Positions 9,586 to 18,430 of a DNA stretch of 64,000 nt are shown here, in pieces (position 1 is the stretch's first letter; each line of letters begins with the position of its first letter). Source of the DNA: Dinoroseobacter sp042096155 (GTDB taxonomy: Bacteria; Pseudomonadota; Alphaproteobacteria; Rhodobacterales; Rhodobacteraceae); NCBI GenBank assembly GCA_042096155.1, contig JBELMC010000002.1:1-64000 (forward strand). The letters are read 5' to 3'. The notes beneath the pieces were generated by a model. That model worked only from the letters and a program-made list of their open reading frames with translations. It ran no database searches and was not told where the DNA came from. The position numbers were made by a program, and so were the translations under genes.

Positions 9586-10344
9586 ATGCAATCCGACCCA
9601 ATTGTCGCAGGTTCGACGGTAGATCCATCCGAGGTCGCCAAGTTTGAGGCCATGGCCGCAGAATGGTGGAACCCAAATGGAAAGTTCAAACCGCTGCATA
9701 TGCTGAACCCTTGCCGATTGGATTATATCACTCAGCAGATTGCTGCCGAATTTGACCGCGACCTGAAAAAACCAAAGCCTTTTAAAGGTCTGCGGCTGTT
9801 GGATATCGGCTTTGGTGGGGGGTTGCTGTCCGAACCCATGGCGCGCCTGGGAGCAAATGTGGTGGGCGCAGATCCTGCACCGCGAAATTTGCCGGTTGCA
9901 GAAATCCACGCCCAGCAATCCGGGTTGGCCATTGACTATCGCACAACCACGGCTGAGGCCCTGGCCGATTTAGGCGAGCAGTTTGACGTCGTTCTGAATA
10001 TGGAAGTGATTGAGCACGTCGCCAATCCACCTGCCTATCTGGCCGCATGTCAGACCTTGTTAAAGCCCGGTGGCTTGATGGTCTGCTCGACCCTCAATCG
10101 AAATGCCAAGAGCTTTGTGATGGGAATTATCGGAGCCGAATACGTGATGCGCTGGCTGCCCAAAGGCACCCACGAATGGTCCAAATTTATCACCCCCGAC
10201 GAATTGTTCGCAATGATTGAAACCGCGGGGCTCGACCCCGTGGATCGGAAAGGGTTTAAGTTCAATCCGTTCTTTTTCACATGGTCGATCTCAGACCGGG
10301 ACTTGAGTGTGAATTACGTGACTGCATCGGTCAAACCACAATAA
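9586..10344 (+). CDS. ubiG: Ubiquinone biosynthesis O-methyltransferase
   Basis: SAM-dependent methyltransferase for the two O-methylations of ubiquinone synthesis. 252 aa from the ATG at 9586, which follows GAAAGGG; an ATG at 9580 is possible. Motif I reads LLDIGFGGGLLSEPMARLGA; most relatives have Cys where this has Phe in GFGGG. NMEVIEHVANP is the post-I region. Ubiquinone is the acceptor of the reaction centre, but the gene is outside the PGC operons. It converges on cycA with a shared terminator. Confidence 0.93.
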   Translation: MQSDPIVAGSTVDPSEVAKFEAMAAEWWNPNGKFKPLHMLNPCRLDYITQQIAAEFDRDLKKPKPFKGLRLLDIGFGGGLLSEPMARLGANVVGADPAPRNLPVAEIHAQQSGLAIDYRTTTAEALADLGEQFDVVLNMEVIEHVANPPAYLAACQTLLKPGGLMVCSTLNRNAKSFVMGIIGAEYVMRWLPKGTHEWSKFITPDELFAMIETAGLDPVDRKGFKFNPFFFTWSISDRDLSVNYVTASVKPQ

Positions 10345-10351
10345 GCAAACG

Positions 10352-10382
10352 AAAAAGACGCGCCCTGAGGGACACGCCTTTC
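10352..10382. terminator. Terminator between ubiG and cycA
   Basis: An imperfect inverted repeat with inner stem CCC/GGG, one bulged base and an outer GC-rich arm. It is followed by five T residues on the minus strand (for cycA) and three on the plus strand (for ubiG). It probably acts in both directions, better for cycA. Confidence 0.6.
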
Positions 10383-10403
10383 ACAGATGTTAGAGCAATT
10401 GGC

Positions 10404-10847
10404 TTAGGAGCCATCCGCCACCGGGCTGTGCAATGCGAGGAACGCCACAAGATTTTCCATGTTGCGCACGCGCTGCTTCGCCATTGCTGACCGCAACGAA
10501 TTGTCGCCGGTAAATTCGCGCAGGAATTTGGTCGGGTCGCTGACGTAATCGCCGATATTCTCCGCCGAATAGACCAGACCGGCGGCGCCGGCAGTGGGCA
10601 AGGCAGGACGATAGTTGAAGCCTTCATAAGTGCCAGCCGTGCGACCGATGATACCGTACAGGTTTGGACCTGTCTTTGCACCACGGCCGGCCAACATTTC
10701 GCCGTCGGGATCAACAATCGAATGACAAGCGGCGCAGGTGCGGAACTCGCGCTCACCTTTTGCGGCGTCGCCCGGGCCGCCATGGCCATCGGCGAACGCG
10801 GGAGCAGCCAGCAAAATCGAGGCTGCGATCACAAGGGTTCGTTTCAT
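10404..10847 (-). CDS. cycA: Periplasmic cytochrome c2 homologue
   Basis: Soluble class I c-type cytochrome, the likely electron carrier between cytochrome bc1 and the reaction centre cytochrome PufC. 147 aa with a signal peptide (cleavage after AFA, about residue 19), haem motif CAACH (38-42), the KTGPNLYGIIGRTAG segment typical of c2 cytochromes, and a probable Met122 axial ligand in AMAKQ. It lies directly behind hemA at the puh end of the PGC. The name assumes orthology to Rhodobacter cycA; another c2-like subtype is possible. Confidence 0.75.
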   Translation of the reverse strand: MKRTLVIAASILLAAPAFADGHGGPGDAAKGEREFRTCAACHSIVDPDGEMLAGRGAKTGPNLYGIIGRTAGTYEGFNYRPALPTAGAAGLVYSAENIGDYVSDPTKFLREFTGDNSLRSAMAKQRVRNMENLVAFLALHSPVADGS

Positions 10848-10930
10848 AATGGTCTCCTCCGGTAAAATCGAATCCGTCCTAGTACGTAGTACGCCTCAGA
10901 CAGAGTCAAAGGGAAAGAGAAAAACAATTG

Positions 10931-12145
10931 CTATGCGACGGCATGCGACAAAGCGCATTGCTTCCAAAGGACTTCTAGCGCGTTCACAAGATGGTGAAGA
11001 TCCGCATCCGTATGGTTGGGACCTGGAGTGAAACGCAGCCTCTCAGTGCCTTTGGGCACAGTCGGATAATTGATCGGCTGGACATAAATCCCAAATTGAT
11101 CCATCAGAATATCGCTCAGCTGGCGACATTTCACCGGATCCTTGATCATCACAGGAATGATATGGCTGGGATTGTCCAGATGGGGAATACCGGCGCGATC
11201 AAGCATCTTGCGCAGCTTGGCAACTTGAGCCCTCTGCGCGTCGCGCTCCACCGAACATTGCTTGAGATGCGCAATCGACGCCTGAGCCGCAGCAGCTACC
11301 GCAGGCGGCAAGGCCGTGGTGAAAATGAAACCGCTGGCGAATGAACGGATGAAATCGCACAAAAGTGCGGACCCTGTGATATAGCCGCCAACAACCCCAT
11401 AGGCCTTACCCAAAGTGCCCTCGATCAATGTAATGCGGTCCATCAGGCCTTCACGCTCCGCGACGCCCCCCCCACGCGGACCATACATGCCAACAGCGTG
11501 GACTTCGTCGATATAGCTCATCGCGCCATGTTTTTCGCAGACTTCGACGATCTCGCGTATTGGGGCAATGTCACCATCCATGGAATAGACGCTCTCAAAT
11601 GCAACAATCTTGGTGGCATTGGCAGGTAATGCGGCCAACTTCCGATCAAGGTCTTCTGGGTCATTGTGCTTCCAGATCACCTTATTGGTCCGAGAATGAC
11701 GGATGCCTTCAATCATGCTGGCATGGTTCAACTCATCCGACAGGATCACGGCATTGGGCAAACGCGCGCCCAACGTGCTCAGCGCGGCCCAGTTTGCGAC
11801 ATAACCGCTGGTGAACAAAAGCGCCGCTTCCTTGTTATGCAAATCGGCCAGCTCGCGCTCCAGCGCACAATGATGGCTGTTCGTGCCCGAGATGTTACGC
11901 GTGCCACCCGCACCCGCGCCGCATTGGCCGATCACGTCCTGCATGCGGGATACAACCTTCGGGTTCTGGCCCATGCCCAGATAGTCGTTGGAACACCACA
12001 CTGTGATATCGTGTTGGCCATCACTTGCGTTGTTCTTAGCGCGCGGATGCGAGCCGCATTCGCGTTCCAGTTCTGCAAAGACGCGATAGTTCCCCTCGGC
12101 TTTAAGAGCATCAATTTGGGTCTGAAACAGGGAATCAAAGTCCAT
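10931..12145 (-). CDS. hemA: 5-aminolevulinate synthase
   Basis: PLP enzyme condensing glycine and succinyl-CoA to 5-aminolevulinate, the first step of the C4 tetrapyrrole route. The 404-aa protein has the family signatures WCSNDYLGM, GTRNISGTN and the PLP-lysine motif EGTLGKAYGV (about residue 245). Its start overlaps the puhE stop by 11 nt, so precursor supply is tied to expression of the puh/bch superoperon. The second hemA/hemT copy known in Rhodobacter is not in this window. Confidence 0.96.
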   Translation of the reverse strand: MDFDSLFQTQIDALKAEGNYRVFAELERECGSHPRAKNNASDGQHDITVWCSNDYLGMGQNPKVVSRMQDVIGQCGAGAGGTRNISGTNSHHCALERELADLHNKEAALLFTSGYVANWAALSTLGARLPNAVILSDELNHASMIEGIRHSRTNKVIWKHNDPEDLDRKLAALPANATKIVAFESVYSMDGDIAPIREIVEVCEKHGAMSYIDEVHAVGMYGPRGGGVAEREGLMDRITLIEGTLGKAYGVVGGYITGSALLCDFIRSFASGFIFTTALPPAVAAAAQASIAHLKQCSVERDAQRAQVAKLRKMLDRAGIPHLDNPSHIIPVMIKDPVKCRQLSDILMDQFGIYVQPINYPTVPKGTERLRFTPGPNHTDADLHHLVNALEVLWKQCALSHAVA

Positions 12146-12962
12146 GGGCGTCCTCGCTAAGTCTTCTATTCTTCGTGGTTTTTATGTCTGACGTCGATGC
12201 AGGCAGCATCCAGCGCCAAAGTTTTTCATCAGGCAGTTTTACGACCATGAACCAGTGCTCCAGCAAGGCCAGTGCGGTCAGGGCCGCCAGCAAGGCGAAA
12301 CCTGTGGTGGCACCAGGTGTCTGCGCAGCGTAAAGCCGCTCCAACCAGCATGTCATGGCAAAGGTCAGGGCAGTCACCGAGTAAGGAAACAACCAGTTCA
12401 TGTGATCATGCCGAAAATGGCTGGGCAGATGTGCCAGCGGTTTGGGCAAGAATTCCGTATTGATCTTGGGCACGCCCAAAAACAAGTTCAACTTGGCCGA
12501 GATTCGGGCAAAAAACAAAATTGCAAAGGTCCAAAACCCAAACGCGTTTTCAGCGCTATGGACCAGAAAACCCATAATGATCAGGGCACCAACCAAAACA
12601 CATTCATGATACGCAAGGGTTCCCCAGGCTCGCACGAACCGTTCCCATTCGGGCAGTTTTGCAGGACAAGGATACGTGTTGGGCCCAGTGATGACACCCG
12701 TCAGGAAGGCCAGCTCGATCCAGCCCCAGATCATCAGCGCCGATAGAAACGCCAAGAGCACCGCGCCAATGCTGGTGTCCGACACCGTGTGGTGGAACAC
12801 AGCCCAGCCGAGAGCGAAGACCGGCAAGCCCAACACCGCCGCGCGGCGATGTGCAGCGCGGCCTCTTTTATCTGCCTTTCGAACGATGACAAGGATCGCT
12901 CCGGTGGAAAACCACCAGATAAAAATGGCCCCGAGGGCTGCGATCCAGGGATTGCTCAGCAC
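12135..12962 (-). CDS. puhE: Photosynthetic complex assembly protein PuhE
   Basis: Multi-pass membrane protein (DUF3623) that in Rhodobacter modulates bacteriochlorophyll supply and RC-LH1 assembly. 275 aa from a GTG at 12962 that overlaps the acsF stop by 1 nt; residues begin with SNPWIAALGAIFIWWFSTG. About seven hydrophobic segments are visible, with LAYHECVLVGALIIMGF and ARISAKLNLFLGVPKIN as conserved patches. It lies between acsF and hemA in the usual Roseobacter order. Confidence 0.88.
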   Translation of the reverse strand: MLSNPWIAALGAIFIWWFSTGAILVIVRKADKRGRAAHRRAAVLGLPVFALGWAVFHHTVSDTSIGAVLLAFLSALMIWGWIELAFLTGVITGPNTYPCPAKLPEWERFVRAWGTLAYHECVLVGALIIMGFLVHSAENAFGFWTFAILFFARISAKLNLFLGVPKINTEFLPKPLAHLPSHFRHDHMNWLFPYSVTALTFAMTCWLERLYAAQTPGATTGFALLAALTALALLEHWFMVVKLPDEKLWRWMLPASTSDIKTTKNRRLSEDAHGL

Positions 12963-14077
12963 TAGTAGCTCGGCTGCATCCGGGCCTTTGCAGGCACCTG
13001 TGTCTTGATTGCTGGAATGGTAAAGAGCGCCCCAAACGCATAGCCCGCTTTCACTCCAGCCACCGCTTTTGCGATCCATTTGCGCAGGCCTGTCTTGCGA
13101 TCTGCAACGGCCATTTCCGCGCTTGCCCGCTGCATCCGCTTGAGGTTTGGCATCCAACGGGGATGGTCGATATCCAGCATCATTGGGAAAATCTGGGTCG
13201 AGATGTCGGATGTCTTGCGAAACACCTCCTGACCATACCAATCGACATCCACTCCAAGCGCATCATGAAACGCAGGGCGCTGGTGATCGCGAACATACAT
13301 TGTGCTGAACACAGCGGTGAGGAAGAACTTGATCCACAACCTGTTGTGCCCCCGGGTCAGCTTGGGGTCGGTCTTCATCAGCAAGGCAAAGGCTTCACCG
13401 TGGCGGAACTCGTCGTTGCACCATTCCTCAAACCATTTGAAAATCGGGTGAAAGCGGCGCTCGGGATGTTTTTCGAGATGACGGAAAATGGTGATGTACC
13501 GCGCATAGCCAATTTTTTCCGATAGATAAGTCGCATAGTATATAAATTTCGGGCGAAAATAGGTGTATTTCTTTTGCTGGGTGAGGAACCCTAGATTAAC
13601 CGCAATACCAGCCTCACGCAGCGCATCGTTGATAAAGCCCGCATGGCGCGCTTCGTCGCGGGCCATCAGCTGGAACAACTGCGTGATGTCGCGATTTGAA
13701 CCGCGCCGTTTCATTTCCTTATACAACACACATCCTGAAAATTCGGCTGTACACGAAGAAATCAGGAAGTCGATAAACTCTTTTTTCAGGACCGGTTCCA
13801 TAGCGTCCCAGTCCACGTGATCCCAATCTGCGTTCTTCTTGAAATGGCCTTTGTTGGGATCCGAGGCCATCTGAGCGATCAGCGGATCCCATTCGTCGCG
13901 CACATTGGATACATCGACTGCGTCCATCTCGTCGAAGTCAGTCGTGTAGAACCGAGGGGTCAGCAAGGTATCCTGCATTGCAGTCTGGGTGGCTTTTTCC
14001 GACGTAAATTCTTCCGTCGTGCCTTTCACGGAAACCGCAGAATGCGTGCCGTTCAGCTTTGTACTTTGGACGTTCAC
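12962..14077 (-). CDS. acsF: Oxygen-dependent Mg-protoporphyrin IX monomethyl ester cyclase
   Basis: Di-iron monooxygenase forming the fifth (E) ring of chlorophylls using O2. 371 aa from a GTG start that overlaps the bciE stop (GTGA). Metal-binding ExxH motifs are visible as DEARHAGF and NDEFRHGEAF. Its presence without the radical-SAM cyclase bchE in the window fits a strictly oxygen-dependent route in an aerobic phototroph. Confidence 0.95.
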   Translation of the reverse strand: MNVQSTKLNGTHSAVSVKGTTEEFTSEKATQTAMQDTLLTPRFYTTDFDEMDAVDVSNVRDEWDPLIAQMASDPNKGHFKKNADWDHVDWDAMEPVLKKEFIDFLISSCTAEFSGCVLYKEMKRRGSNRDITQLFQLMARDEARHAGFINDALREAGIAVNLGFLTQQKKYTYFRPKFIYYATYLSEKIGYARYITIFRHLEKHPERRFHPIFKWFEEWCNDEFRHGEAFALLMKTDPKLTRGHNRLWIKFFLTAVFSTMYVRDHQRPAFHDALGVDVDWYGQEVFRKTSDISTQIFPMMLDIDHPRWMPNLKRMQRASAEMAVADRKTGLRKWIAKAVAGVKAGYAFGALFTIPAIKTQVPAKARMQPSY

Positions 14078-14370
14078 AGCGTTACCTCCTCAGAGAATGA
14101 AAATTCACAGAGTTCCATAAACTCAAAATCACCGGTCATCTTGGTCCACAAACGCTCTAGCCCAGAGGCGCGGGTGATGACGGCTGTGCGGTCTTCGCGG
14201 ACCACCTCGCCATAGGGAGCCATGATCTCGGCGCCCTGCACCAGAACCGCATCGCCTGGAAAGACAACGGCGCCGTTGTTGAAGCGCACATGGGCCGACA
14301 GCTCTTCAAATTTATGGCTGATTTCCACGGTGCACGGGGCGGTCTCGCGTGTTTTTGTAAAAAAGCCCAT
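14074..14370 (-). CDS. bciE: Small cyclase partner protein BciE
   Basis: 98-aa soluble protein directly upstream of acsF; its TGA overlaps the acsF GTG. In Rhodobacter sphaeroides the small protein BciE, encoded beside acsF, is needed for activity of the alphaproteobacterial-type cyclase; I assign this gene by position, size and its conserved place between puhC and acsF. It starts MGFFTKTRETAPCTVEISH after a good GGAGG site. No catalytic motif is seen. If the name is wrong, it is still a conserved PGC protein translationally coupled to acsF. Confidence 0.7.
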   Translation of the reverse strand: MGFFTKTRETAPCTVEISHKFEELSAHVRFNNGAVVFPGDAVLVQGAEIMAPYGEVVREDRTAVITRASGLERLWTKMTGDFEFMELCEFSFSEEVTL

Positions 14371-14374
14371 GGTT

Positions 14375-14851
14375 TTAGTCCTCCAATAGCCGCGCGAATG
14401 CAGCCTTGTTGTCAGCGCCGAACCCAGCGATCTGGGCCTCAAACCCGGTGAAATCATCAAACAAGGCAATATGCCCATCAGCAAACCGCACCAGGCGGAT
14501 CGGCGCGTCGGCCGCGACCCCGACCTTCATCCGCTCGCGGCGCAGCACGCGCGACATGCCAGCGATAAAGCCTCCCTCATGCGGTCCAAAATTGGCGACA
14601 AGCGTGCCATTGGTATCCAAGACACGAGCAGCACCCGACATATCGCCAAAAATTTGTAAACTGCGCTCGGCCACAACCGGAACATCCGTGGGTCGGGTCG
14701 CTTCGAGAGGACGGTCCGTGAGACGTGCAAAAGCCACTATCACAAGGACCGCCAGCACCAAAAACAGCATCGCGCGCAGCAATACAACCGGGATCATTTC
14801 ACGGTCGCGCTCACGCATGGCATCATGGGCATGGGTCATCGGGTCGTTCAT
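14375..14851 (-). CDS. puhC: RC-LH1 assembly protein PuhC
   Basis: Membrane-anchored assembly factor for the reaction centre/LH1 complex. 158 aa from the ATG at 14851 (MNDPMTHAHDAMRERDREMI), preceded by AAGGA. One transmembrane helix lies near residues 20-41 (PVVLLRAMLFLVLAVLVIVA), followed by a periplasmic domain (RSLQIFGDMSGAARVLD). Third of the puhABC genes, 13 nt after puhB and 4 nt before bciE. Confidence 0.88.
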   Translation of the reverse strand: MNDPMTHAHDAMRERDREMIPVVLLRAMLFLVLAVLVIVAFARLTDRPLEATRPTDVPVVAERSLQIFGDMSGAARVLDTNGTLVANFGPHEGGFIAGMSRVLRRERMKVGVAADAPIRLVRFADGHIALFDDFTGFEAQIAGFGADNKAAFARLLED

Positions 14852-14864
14852 TCCATAGGTGTCC

Positions 14865-15515
14865 TTATTCGGCGGGCAAGGCTGCAAAATCAGACGGGGT
14901 CTGGCCGTTCTGTGCAGGCGTTGCTCGGGTTGCGGTAAGTTGCGTTTGTGCCGCTTCTGCGATCATGTCAGCGACCTTCTGGGCGTCGCGAATGCAGCGC
15001 AAAGCAGGCTGTGGTTTTTTCATGAACCACGGGCGCATGTGGGGCCATAGCATCAGATAGCTCAGCTGTGTATCACCCTTGAGATCCAGTGCAATGGTGC
15101 CAACCCCATTGCGCGCCAGCGCCAGATCAGCACTGTTGATCCATCTATAAGGCAGATTGTACGTGACGTTCAGCGCCGCCCCAATCCGCATCGCCACACG
15201 ACGATTGGTGACGGTGTAGACCGCGGTTGACGCTTGGGCGATCGCGATCAAGGTCAAGAACAACACGACGAGTCCACCCAGCACCAAGAATGGCACTGCG
15301 CCCTTGATCGAGGTCAGCACGTCGCGTTCGGCCATCAGCGCCACGGAGCGCCATGCACCTAGAAACACGAAATACCCCATGACCCATTTCAACGAGAGGC
15401 TGTCCACAGCGAGGGCCCACCAATCGGGCTTGCCCTGCCAGAGGATTTTCTCGCCTTCGGGGGGCCGCTCGGGCAGCCCCTCGATCGGTTCGATTTCGAA
15501 ATCGTCATGTGACAT
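14865..15515 (-). CDS. puhB: RC assembly protein PuhB
   Basis: Membrane protein acting in reaction centre assembly. The 216-aa protein starts MSHDDFEIEPIEGLPERPPE and contains GEKILWQGKPDWWALAV, then hydrophobic helices (WVMGYFVFLGAWRSVAL and VPFLVLGGLVVLFLTLIAIA) and a PH-like segment (AVYTVTNRRVAMRIGAALN), the known PuhB architecture. It lies 12 nt downstream of puhA. Confidence 0.92.
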   Translation of the reverse strand: MSHDDFEIEPIEGLPERPPEGEKILWQGKPDWWALAVDSLSLKWVMGYFVFLGAWRSVALMAERDVLTSIKGAVPFLVLGGLVVLFLTLIAIAQASTAVYTVTNRRVAMRIGAALNVTYNLPYRWINSADLALARNGVGTIALDLKGDTQLSYLMLWPHMRPWFMKKPQPALRCIRDAQKVADMIAEAAQTQLTATRATPAQNGQTPSDFAALPAE

Positions 15516-15527
15516 TGCACGCGCCCC

Positions 15528-16298
15528 TTACAGCTGAGGCTCTTGACGGGTCCGGTCGGCATAAAGCTTGCCGCCGCCGTAATAAGCGCAGATCTTCTCT
15601 TCTTCGAGCAGAGTGATCTGACCAGGAGCCTTGGTGACAGGGACATTGGCGAAATGCTTGCCATGGATCGCGTGGATCGCGACTCGGTCAGACTTGATCT
15701 TGGCCAGCTGGACCGGAACCAGACGCTTGCCGCCTCCGTAGTCTGGATCAAGCTCGATGGTCAGGTACCGGACCAGCTGCTCGGGTTCGTCAATCCACAT
15801 ATCCACGATGGTACCAACGATTTCCTTGTCGCCTGCCTGAACCGGCAATCCGCGCGGGTCACGACCGGCCGAGATATGGAACTTGTCAGCACCGCTCATT
15901 GGAATGATCTTCAAATGGCCGTGACCGTCCAGCTCTGGCACGTCGCGGCGCGCCGCCCAGCTTGCAGGTCCGACGCCGTCCACCATAGGATCGCCCGTAG
16001 GCTCCATCGGATAGCCGTTGGCAGCATTGGTACGCGCGAGGGCCAAATCGCTGCGTGCCTGGGTGTCAGGACCAGGAAGGGTGACTTCGCCGCGCCCATG
16101 GGGCAGCGTGAATGTCTTGGGTGATGGCAATGGATATGGGCCTTGGTTGGCTGCCGAATGGCCATCATCGTCTTCGAGGGGATACCCCTCGCGCATATTT
16201 TCGGTTTGCAAGTAATAGATCAGCAAGGCGAAAAAGCCCCAAAACAGCCAAATCGATAGGCTGGCCAGATCAAAAGTACCGAAGAATGTCGTTTCCAT
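15528..16298 (-). CDS. puhA: Photosynthetic reaction centre H subunit
   Basis: H subunit capping the cytoplasmic side of the L/M core and shaping proton transfer to QB. 256 aa with a single N-terminal transmembrane helix (SLSIWLFWGFFALLIYYLQ, about 13-31), the linker ENMREGYPLEDDDG, and a cytoplasmic PRC-barrel domain (SAGRDPRGLPVQAGD, GTIVDMWIDEPEQLVRYL). A strong AAGGAG precedes the ATG. It lies 21 nt after lhaA in the bch/puh superoperon. Confidence 0.97.
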   Translation of the reverse strand: METTFFGTFDLASLSIWLFWGFFALLIYYLQTENMREGYPLEDDDGHSAANQGPYPLPSPKTFTLPHGRGEVTLPGPDTQARSDLALARTNAANGYPMEPTGDPMVDGVGPASWAARRDVPELDGHGHLKIIPMSGADKFHISAGRDPRGLPVQAGDKEIVGTIVDMWIDEPEQLVRYLTIELDPDYGGGKRLVPVQLAKIKSDRVAIHAIHGKHFANVPVTKAPGQITLLEEEKICAYYGGGKLYADRTRQEPQL

Positions 16299-16319
16299 GT
16301 GAACGCTCCTTATCCGGGG

Positions 16320-17753
16320 TTAAGTGGGAAGGTCAGCAAGACCGATTTTATCGGCCCCACTGCTATGAGACGACGCTCGGATGCGAACCAAGGGTCCAAG
16401 CGCGATGAGAGTGACGAAGATCAGTCCGATCTCGAGATGATAAACGACGGAATAGCCCAGGCTGGCATCGACAAAGTCACCGCCAAACACACCCGCCAAA
16501 ACCTGGCCATTGACCAGATCGCGGATCGTTCCGCCCATGGCAACACCAAGCCCGACCGCCGTGGCTTGCGCCGCGCCCCAGGCGCCCAGCGCCAAGCCAC
16601 GCCCCGCGATGCCCTGGACCGGCAAAATCATGGCCGCCGTCAACGTCGATACGGCAAACAAGCCGCCGCCAAATCCGATCAGACTTGCACCGATGAAAAA
16701 CAGCGCTGGCGATTGCATCGGGGCAGAGAAAATCACGGCCGAAAAGGCCACAAGGCCAGCCAACAGGCCACGCGCCCCCATTCGGTAGGGATTGATGCCC
16801 CCGGCCAGCCATTTCGCAGCAAAGCCAAAGCCTACCAGCGCACCAGCGGCCCACATTGCGGTCAAGAAAGTGGTGGCCGAGACGCTGAGCCCGAGGATCT
16901 CTCCTCCGTAGGGTTCAAGCAGAACGTCTTGCATGTTAAATCCCAGCGTCCCCAGAAATACGACCACCAGAAGCCGTCCGGCATCGCCGCCGCTGGAAAA
17001 GTCCTCCCATGCATCTTTGAACAGAGGCCGCGGCGCGGCGCGCGCGGCGCGGCTCATGGGACGGACGCGTTCTTGTTTCCACAAGGCAATCAGGTTTAGC
17101 AAAATAGTGCACGCAGCAGTCCCTTGAACCACTTGGATCAGCCTGACATTTCCAAAGTCGCGCAGCAGCCATCCAATGATGATCGCGCTGAGACCCATGC
17201 CAATCAGGAACATGACATAAAGCAAAGCCACAACGCGGGGACGCGTCGCATCCGTGGCCCGATCACTGGCGAGCGCCAATCCGGCGGTTTGGGTCATATG
17301 CAAACCAAGCCCGGTCATCAAAAAAGCAAGAGCAGCCAGCACCTCACCGGCGAAGGGCAGCTGGTGGACATTGTCGCCTCCCAAAACCAGCAAACACATC
17401 GGCATGATGGCAAGTCCGCCGAACTGCCACAGCGTGCCAAACCACATGTAAGGTAGCCGTTTCCAACCGATCGCTGAGCGGTATGTGTCGGATCGAAAGC
17501 CCATAAACGCGCGAAACGGCGCGATAAGAACCGGAATGGCGATCATCACAGCCACCAGCATTGCGGGAACGCTCAGTTCGACGATCATCACCCGATTCAA
17601 GGTGCCCAGTAACATAACCGTCGCCATGCCGACTGAAATCTGGAACAGTGACAGGCGCAACAGCTCAGACAATGGCAAATCCTCGCTGCCCGCGTCCGAA
17701 AACGGCAGGTAGCGCAGGGCCATTTGGCCGATCATCGGGCGACGTGTGCTCAA
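16320..17753 (-). CDS. lhaA: LH1 assembly protein LhaA (PucC family MFS)
   Basis: Twelve-helix major-facilitator-type protein that supports LH1 assembly, perhaps by delivering bacteriochlorophyll. 477 aa if started at the TTG at 17753 that overlaps the bchM stop; an internal ATG seven codons in is the alternative. Family patches include GFRSDTYRSAIGWKRLPYMW and GAWGAAQATAVGLG. It sits between bchM and puhA, the classical lhaA position. The paralogue at 29927-31222 is orf428. Confidence 0.92.
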   Translation of the reverse strand: MSTRRPMIGQMALRYLPFSDAGSEDLPLSELLRLSLFQISVGMATVMLLGTLNRVMIVELSVPAMLVAVMIAIPVLIAPFRAFMGFRSDTYRSAIGWKRLPYMWFGTLWQFGGLAIMPMCLLVLGGDNVHQLPFAGEVLAALAFLMTGLGLHMTQTAGLALASDRATDATRPRVVALLYVMFLIGMGLSAIIIGWLLRDFGNVRLIQVVQGTAACTILLNLIALWKQERVRPMSRAARAAPRPLFKDAWEDFSSGGDAGRLLVVVFLGTLGFNMQDVLLEPYGGEILGLSVSATTFLTAMWAAGALVGFGFAAKWLAGGINPYRMGARGLLAGLVAFSAVIFSAPMQSPALFFIGASLIGFGGGLFAVSTLTAAMILPVQGIAGRGLALGAWGAAQATAVGLGVAMGGTIRDLVNGQVLAGVFGGDFVDASLGYSVVYHLEIGLIFVTLIALGPLVRIRASSHSSGADKIGLADLPT

Positions 17754-18430
17754 GATCGATACTCCAGACAGGTTGAAATATAAAACCCACTGGTGATCCG
17801 CGCGATCTCGCGGATCTGCCCGGAAGCACCTTCGCCCTTAGCGGCAATCGTCAAACTCGCTGGGTCGTGGGGGATCATCACCGGCGAACGATCACTGCGC
17901 GGGAACATCTTTCCGATGGCATAAAACAACATCAAAAAAGGCGTGCGCGGCGCAACCGTGAACACGACCGAGCCCACTCGCGGACCAAGGGCCACAAGCG
18001 CTTTTCCAATGTCAGACGCCTGATAATAGATCAGGCTGTCCATCGCGATTACATGATCAAACCGGCCCAAGCCTGCATCGAGCATATCGCCCGCGCGATA
18101 ACTGATCCGATCACGTAAATCGTCGGGTGTGCGCTGAGCAGCGATCTCGACCAATGATGGCGAGATATCGACAGCCACGACCTCAGCACCGCGCTGCGCC
18201 AGCGCAATGCTGGCCAAACCCGTGCCACATCCGGCGTCAAGCACGCGTCTGCCGGTCAGATCTTGGGGCAATTGCCCCAACATCGTCGCGCGCATCCTGT
18301 CGCGTCCCTGACGCACGGTCTCGCGTATCCTTGAGACAGGCGCATCCGAGGTCAGACGCTCCCATGTCCTGGTGGCAGTGCGATCAAAATACTCCTCGAC
18401 CCGACCGCGCGTTTGATCATAAGTGGTCAT
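17750..18430 (-). CDS. bchM: Mg-protoporphyrin IX O-methyltransferase
   Basis: SAM-dependent methylation of Mg-protoporphyrin IX, the step before AcsF. 226 aa from the ATG at 18430, which overlaps the bchL stop by 1 nt (TGATG). Motif I is VLDAGCGTGLASIAL; VIAMDSLIYY and MLFYAIGKMFPRSDR follow, typical of BchM. Between bchL and lhaA. Confidence 0.95.
   Translation of the reverse strand: MTTYDQTRGRVEEYFDRTATRTWERLTSDAPVSRIRETVRQGRDRMRATMLGQLPQDLTGRRVLDAGCGTGLASIALAQRGAEVVAVDISPSLVEIAAQRTPDDLRDRISYRAGDMLDAGLGRFDHVIAMDSLIYYQASDIGKALVALGPRVGSVVFTVAPRTPFLMLFYAIGKMFPRSDRSPVMIPHDPASLTIAAKGEGASGQIREIARITSGFYISTCLEYRS

Noticed and set aside
10860..10925. Small inverted repeat GTACGTAGTAC between hemA and cycA
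   Set aside because: Too short and without a T run; I see no promoter or terminator features beyond chance.
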